A stretch of DNA of 64,000 bases from contig CANTUQ010000073.1 of the NCBI GenBank assembly GCA_947683425.1, positions 6,234,501-6,298,500 on the forward strand, given 5' to 3'. The notes under the pieces were generated by a model, which worked only from the letters and a program-made list of their open reading frames with translations, searched no databases and was not told the DNA's origin. This DNA is from Excoecaria cochinchinensis. Its lineage: Eukaryota > Streptophyta > Magnoliopsida > Malpighiales > Euphorbiaceae. Of the stretch, positions 60,480 through 64,000 are shown piece by piece; positions within the stretch are counted from its first letter, which is position 1, and each line of letters starts with the position of its first letter. The position numbers were made by a program, and so were the translations under genes.

Positions 60480-63342
60480 ATAGATTGAAGCTAAGTTCTT
60501 GGTTGAGGTCCAGTATCCTACTTGGTTGGCCAATGTAGTCCCTGTGGCTAAGAAGGACAAAAACCTTCGAATGTGTGTGAACTACCGAGACCTAAATAAA
60601 GCCTATCCCAAGGATGACTTCCCACTTCCTCACATAAACCTATTGGTTGATAGTGCTATCATGTATGTGATGTACAATTTCATGGATGGGTATAGAGGTA
60701 CAATCAAATTCTCAACAAGATTGTGGATTGGATAAAGATGACATTCACCATAAAATGGAGTACTTATGCTTATAAGGTAATGCCATTCGAGTTGAAGAAT
60801 GCTAGGGCAACGTATCTGAGAATGGCCACCAAGATCCTTAGTGACCTAATCCATAAGGAAGTCAAAGCGTATGTGGATGACATTATGATCAAATCTGCAA
60901 TGAGAGAAGGCCTTTTTAAGGCATTGGAAAAATTCTTCTAAAGGATTGATAGGTATAATTTATGCCTTAATCCGAAGAAGTGTGTATTTGGGGTTATCTC
61001 AGGAAAACTGTTGGGTCATATTATCATTCAATGAGGGATTGAAGTGGATCCAAACAAAGTTAAAGCGGTCAGAGAGATGCTAATGCCTAGGAAGGAAAAG
61101 GAGATTCGAGATTGTTAAGGTGAATTCAGTATGTTACTTGGTTCATCAGTAAACTCATCTCTATATGTGAGTCGATCTTTAAACTCTTGTAGAAAAATCA
61201 GCCAGTTAAATGGAATGATGACTATCAAAAGGCCTTCAATATAATTAGTGAGTATATTTTGCATCCTTCTATTCTCTAGCCACCTCAACCGGCAAAACCT
61301 TTGATCTTGTACTCACAGTAGAATAAAGCTCCGTGGGTGATATGCTGTCTTAAAAAGATGAGTTTAAAGTGGAGTTTACTATCTATTATATGAGTAAGAT
61401 GTTCCTTCCATACGAGGACAAGTACGTAGATATGGAAAAGATCTGTCTGGCAGTAGTGTGGGCCACAAAGAAACTAAGGTACTATTTTCATTCCTATTTG
61501 GTACAATCAGTGGCTAAACATAACCCTATCAGGTATCTTTAGTCAGCATCATCTCTCTTAGGAAAATAGGAAGGTGGATTTTGCTTTCACAGGAGTTTGA
61601 AGTGGAATATATTATAAAGAAAACAATCAAGGGTCGATCAATCGCTGAATTTTTAGCTGACCAACATTTAAAAAGGGGATCAAACTGAGTGCAAATTCCC
61701 CAATGAGAACATCATAACCATAATGGTGCAGGTTGGTAAATGTTCTTCGTTTGGGTCACAAATAACAAACGAGCTAGGGCAGGGGTTACTCTCATCACTT
61801 TAAATGGTGAAAACTCTCTCTGGCTAAGAAATTAGGATATAAGGTGACCAATAATGGAGTTGAGTACAAAACATGCATCTATGGGTTAAAGGCACTGATA
61901 GCCTTATAGGTAAATACGATTGAAGTGTTCAGGGATTTGTCTCTGGTGGTCCACCAAGTGAAATGTGAATGGTCTATTCTGGAAAAGCAACAAATGCCTT
62001 ATTTAGAGTACCTGAAAAACTTAAGTGGTCAATTTGAGGGGTGCACATTCAAGCATGTGCCCCAAGACAAAAATCAATTAGCAGATGCCCTAGCGACATT
62101 GATATCCATATAGGACAATTCATAAGGGGTAGCCATGAGGCCAATAGTGATCACTAGCTCGACTAAGCCTTGCTTTAAAAATTAACAAGTGATAAATATT
62201 GATGAAATTAACGTGAATTATTAGTTCTACGACATCTAGAATTATTTGAAAAGGTCAGTATTCCTGAAAGAGACAACAAAAAAGGATCAAAGGATAATTT
62301 AGGAGCTGTCCACCCAGTTCATTAGTGTAAATGGAGCATTATACAAGCAGCAGACCAATTCTATTTAGTTGAGATATTTTTATGAAAAGGAGGCTAAAAA
62401 AGTGTGGAGGAAACACATATCGTGTGTTGTAGCACCCACATGAATGGTTTGGTGCTCACAAAGAAGATTATGTGTCAAGAGTGCTTTTGGTTGACCATAG
62501 ATAATTATTTCTTGAAATATGTAAAGTAGTGTCATAAGTGCCAGCAGTATGGAGATTTGAGTCATTTCCTGGTCTTGAAACTATATAACTTATCATATGG
62601 CATTTCTGAGCTTGGGGAATAGATATCATCGGGGAGATATATGGTGGCCATTTGCTACTTCACTAAGTGGGTGGAGGCTGAGTCTTTCAAGAGTTTAAGG
62701 GCATAAGAAATGGCTCGGTCTTTCAAAAGGAACTTTATATATAGATACAAGGTGCCTTATCATATGGTGTCCGACAATAGGGTCCCATTCCAAGCAAAAA
62801 CCAAATCAGTACTTTGGAAATACGAGGTTTAGTATCATAGATCTTTTCCTATCACTCATATGAAAATGGGGTAGTCGAGGCAACAAATAAATACCTTAAG
62901 AATTTCTTATCCAAAACAGTGCAGACCTATAAAGATTAGGCAAAAAAGTTACCATATAGATTATAAGGCTACAAAACGACCATCAGAACTTCAATAGGGG
63001 CCACCCCTTTCTCCCTGGTATATGGGACGGATGCAGTACCCCCGATTGAGATTAATCTCTAGTCATTGAGGGTTGTGTTGGAGGCTAAGTTGCCAAAATT
63101 TGAATGGGCAAATACATAAGCTTCTGCAGTTCAACCTGCTAGATAAAAGCTAGATGAAAGCCTATTATCACATCTGTGTCTACAAGAAATGGCTGGCTTG
63201 GTCTTTTGGAAAGAAGGTTAAGGGCCACCATTTGAAAGAGGGTGACTTGGTACTTAAACGACTGCGACCAAGCATACCAGACTATAAAAGTAAGTTCAGG
63301 CCCAATTGGGAAGGACCTTTTATGCTGAATAAGAGTGTCCAT
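60480..63342 (+). pseudogene. Tat-lineage gypsy pol remnant: RT, RNase H domains, integrase
   Basis: RT is well visible: PTWLANVVPVAKKDKNLRMC and VNYRDLNKAYPKDDFPLPHI (about 60515-60640), YKVMPFELKNARATYLRM (60770) and the intact catalytic YVDD (about 60870). The connection and first RNase H region (about 61240-61680) ends near SIAEFLADQ. A second, archaeal-type RNase H typical of the Tat clade is at 61740-62113 (NNGVEYKTCIYGLKALIAL, FKHVPQDKNQLADALATL). Integrase pieces lie around 62450-63060 (CYFTKWVEAESF, PYHMVSDN), and its C-terminal end at 63154-63342 (LKEGDLVLKRLRPSIPD, KFRPNWEGPFML). Many stops and frameshifts are present, and gag is missing. The element breaks off at 63342 where different sequence begins. 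Confidence 0.85.
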
Positions 63343-64000
63343 TAGTCGGGTTCGGGTCAAACTCGACCCAACTCGAAAACTCAAAACTTAAACAAAGGCC
63401 ACATATCTAAATCGAACCAACCCTAACTATAGAATGGGCCTCGAACCGATTAACCAAAATTTATAGGCCCTGAATCGAGACCCTGTTCAACCTAAACACA
63501 GCGTATACATTAAACAAGGAGTATTCTTTGAAAAACATGCAAAAATTGGAAAACCAGAAATTAAAACTAGCAATCACTATATATAAAATAACAACAGAAA
63601 TTTGGAAAACAGAAATTATAAACCAGCAATCTTGGAAAAAAAAATTTAATATATATAAACCAGCAGGCAATAAAAAATCATGCATTAATAAAGGGAAATA
63701 GAAAACCCAAATCCGAAAAGAACAAGTGAACAACAAATTAAACATGGAATTTAAATCAAAATCAATGCATTCTTTAAAGAATTAAAGGTTGAATTAGAGA
63801 CTTTATAATATAAAAGAAAAATCAAAATCCAACCGCCTGAATCACTGTTGTAAATCATCCCTTTACTCAATGGATAGCACTTATCATTTTTTAATTAATA
63901 CGGAGAGAAAGAAAAGAAAGAGAGAAAGAGGTCTTTATTGAATAGGCTTTGCCTTCGAAATAGCACTAATAAAGATCTAGGGCCTGGGCTTTTAAAAAGA
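63343..64000. other. Unassigned AT-rich sequence to window end
   Basis: It starts GTGTCCATTAGTCGGGTTCG followed by GGGTCAAACTCGACCCAACTCG, with short inverted GGGTC/GACCC repeats like the subterminal part of a hAT-type element. The gypsy pol is truncated exactly there, so this may be an insertion continuing past the window. No gene is visible; a GA-rich tract lies at 63903-63930. Confidence 0.4.

Overview
The window is nuclear DNA from a flowering plant, most likely a eudicot. It is AT-rich, contains one 15-exon plant gene, and is otherwise filled with plant-type transposons (Athila and Tat gypsy, copia, L1, CACTA, PIF/Harbinger, hAT, Mutator-like) and two endogenous plant pararetroviruses. 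The species cannot be named from the sequence. No rRNA, tRNA or CRISPR array is visible.

Region 1 (1-9.6 kb) carries the only intact host gene, on the minus strand. It is the organellar type of NADP-dependent isocitrate dehydrogenase. Fifteen exons with GT..AG junctions join in frame to 1458 nt, or 485 residues. Its introns carry a copia remnant, a small TIR element and microsatellites. Upstream, 9.67-10.87 kb, is a Mutator-like element with about 200-bp inverted ends.

Region 2 (11.14-31.89 kb) is a nest three levels deep. The outer layer is a CACTA element with TIRs CACTAYAAAAAAAT, subterminal TTAGCGACGG-like repeats and a perfect 3-bp GTA target duplication. Inside it, on the minus strand, lies an almost genome-length badnavirus-like provirus (ORF1, ORF2, the ORF3 polyprotein and a small extra 3' ORF). 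It is bounded on both sides by the same 61-bp tandem repeats, as a terminally redundant viral molecule would be. ORF3 contains a dUTPase domain, unusual for this family. A 7753-bp Athila-type retrotransposon with 1520-bp LTRs and a 5-bp ATCTC duplication sits inside the dUTPase domain. That retrotransposon has gag and an env-like ORF but no pol. The provirus is decayed by several in-frame stops and at least two frameshifts.

Region 3 (32.3-40.5 kb) is a decayed full-length L1 LINE with an 18-bp target duplication, interrupted by a putative 2.6-kb solo LTR. Region 4 (43.7-54.5 kb) is a PIF/Harbinger element with a TAA duplication. A 7.1-kb LTR unit split it, and that LTR in turn holds a 2.0-kb non-autonomous hAT element and a fragment of a second, different pararetrovirus (movement-protein region). 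Region 5 (54.8-58.3 kb) is a copia-type solo LTR with a long microsatellite and a nested 1.7-kb CACTA derivative. Region 6 (58.3-63.3 kb) is a broken Tat-lineage gypsy element (LTR, primer site, RT, RNase H, integrase remnants) without gag.

By insertion order the CACTA is older than the provirus, which is older than the Athila element. The Athila LTRs differ at roughly 26 of 1520 positions counted by eye, so that insertion is young. A theme across the window is that several unrelated LTRs and CACTA ends, all otherwise AT-rich, carry arrays of short GC-rich palindromes.
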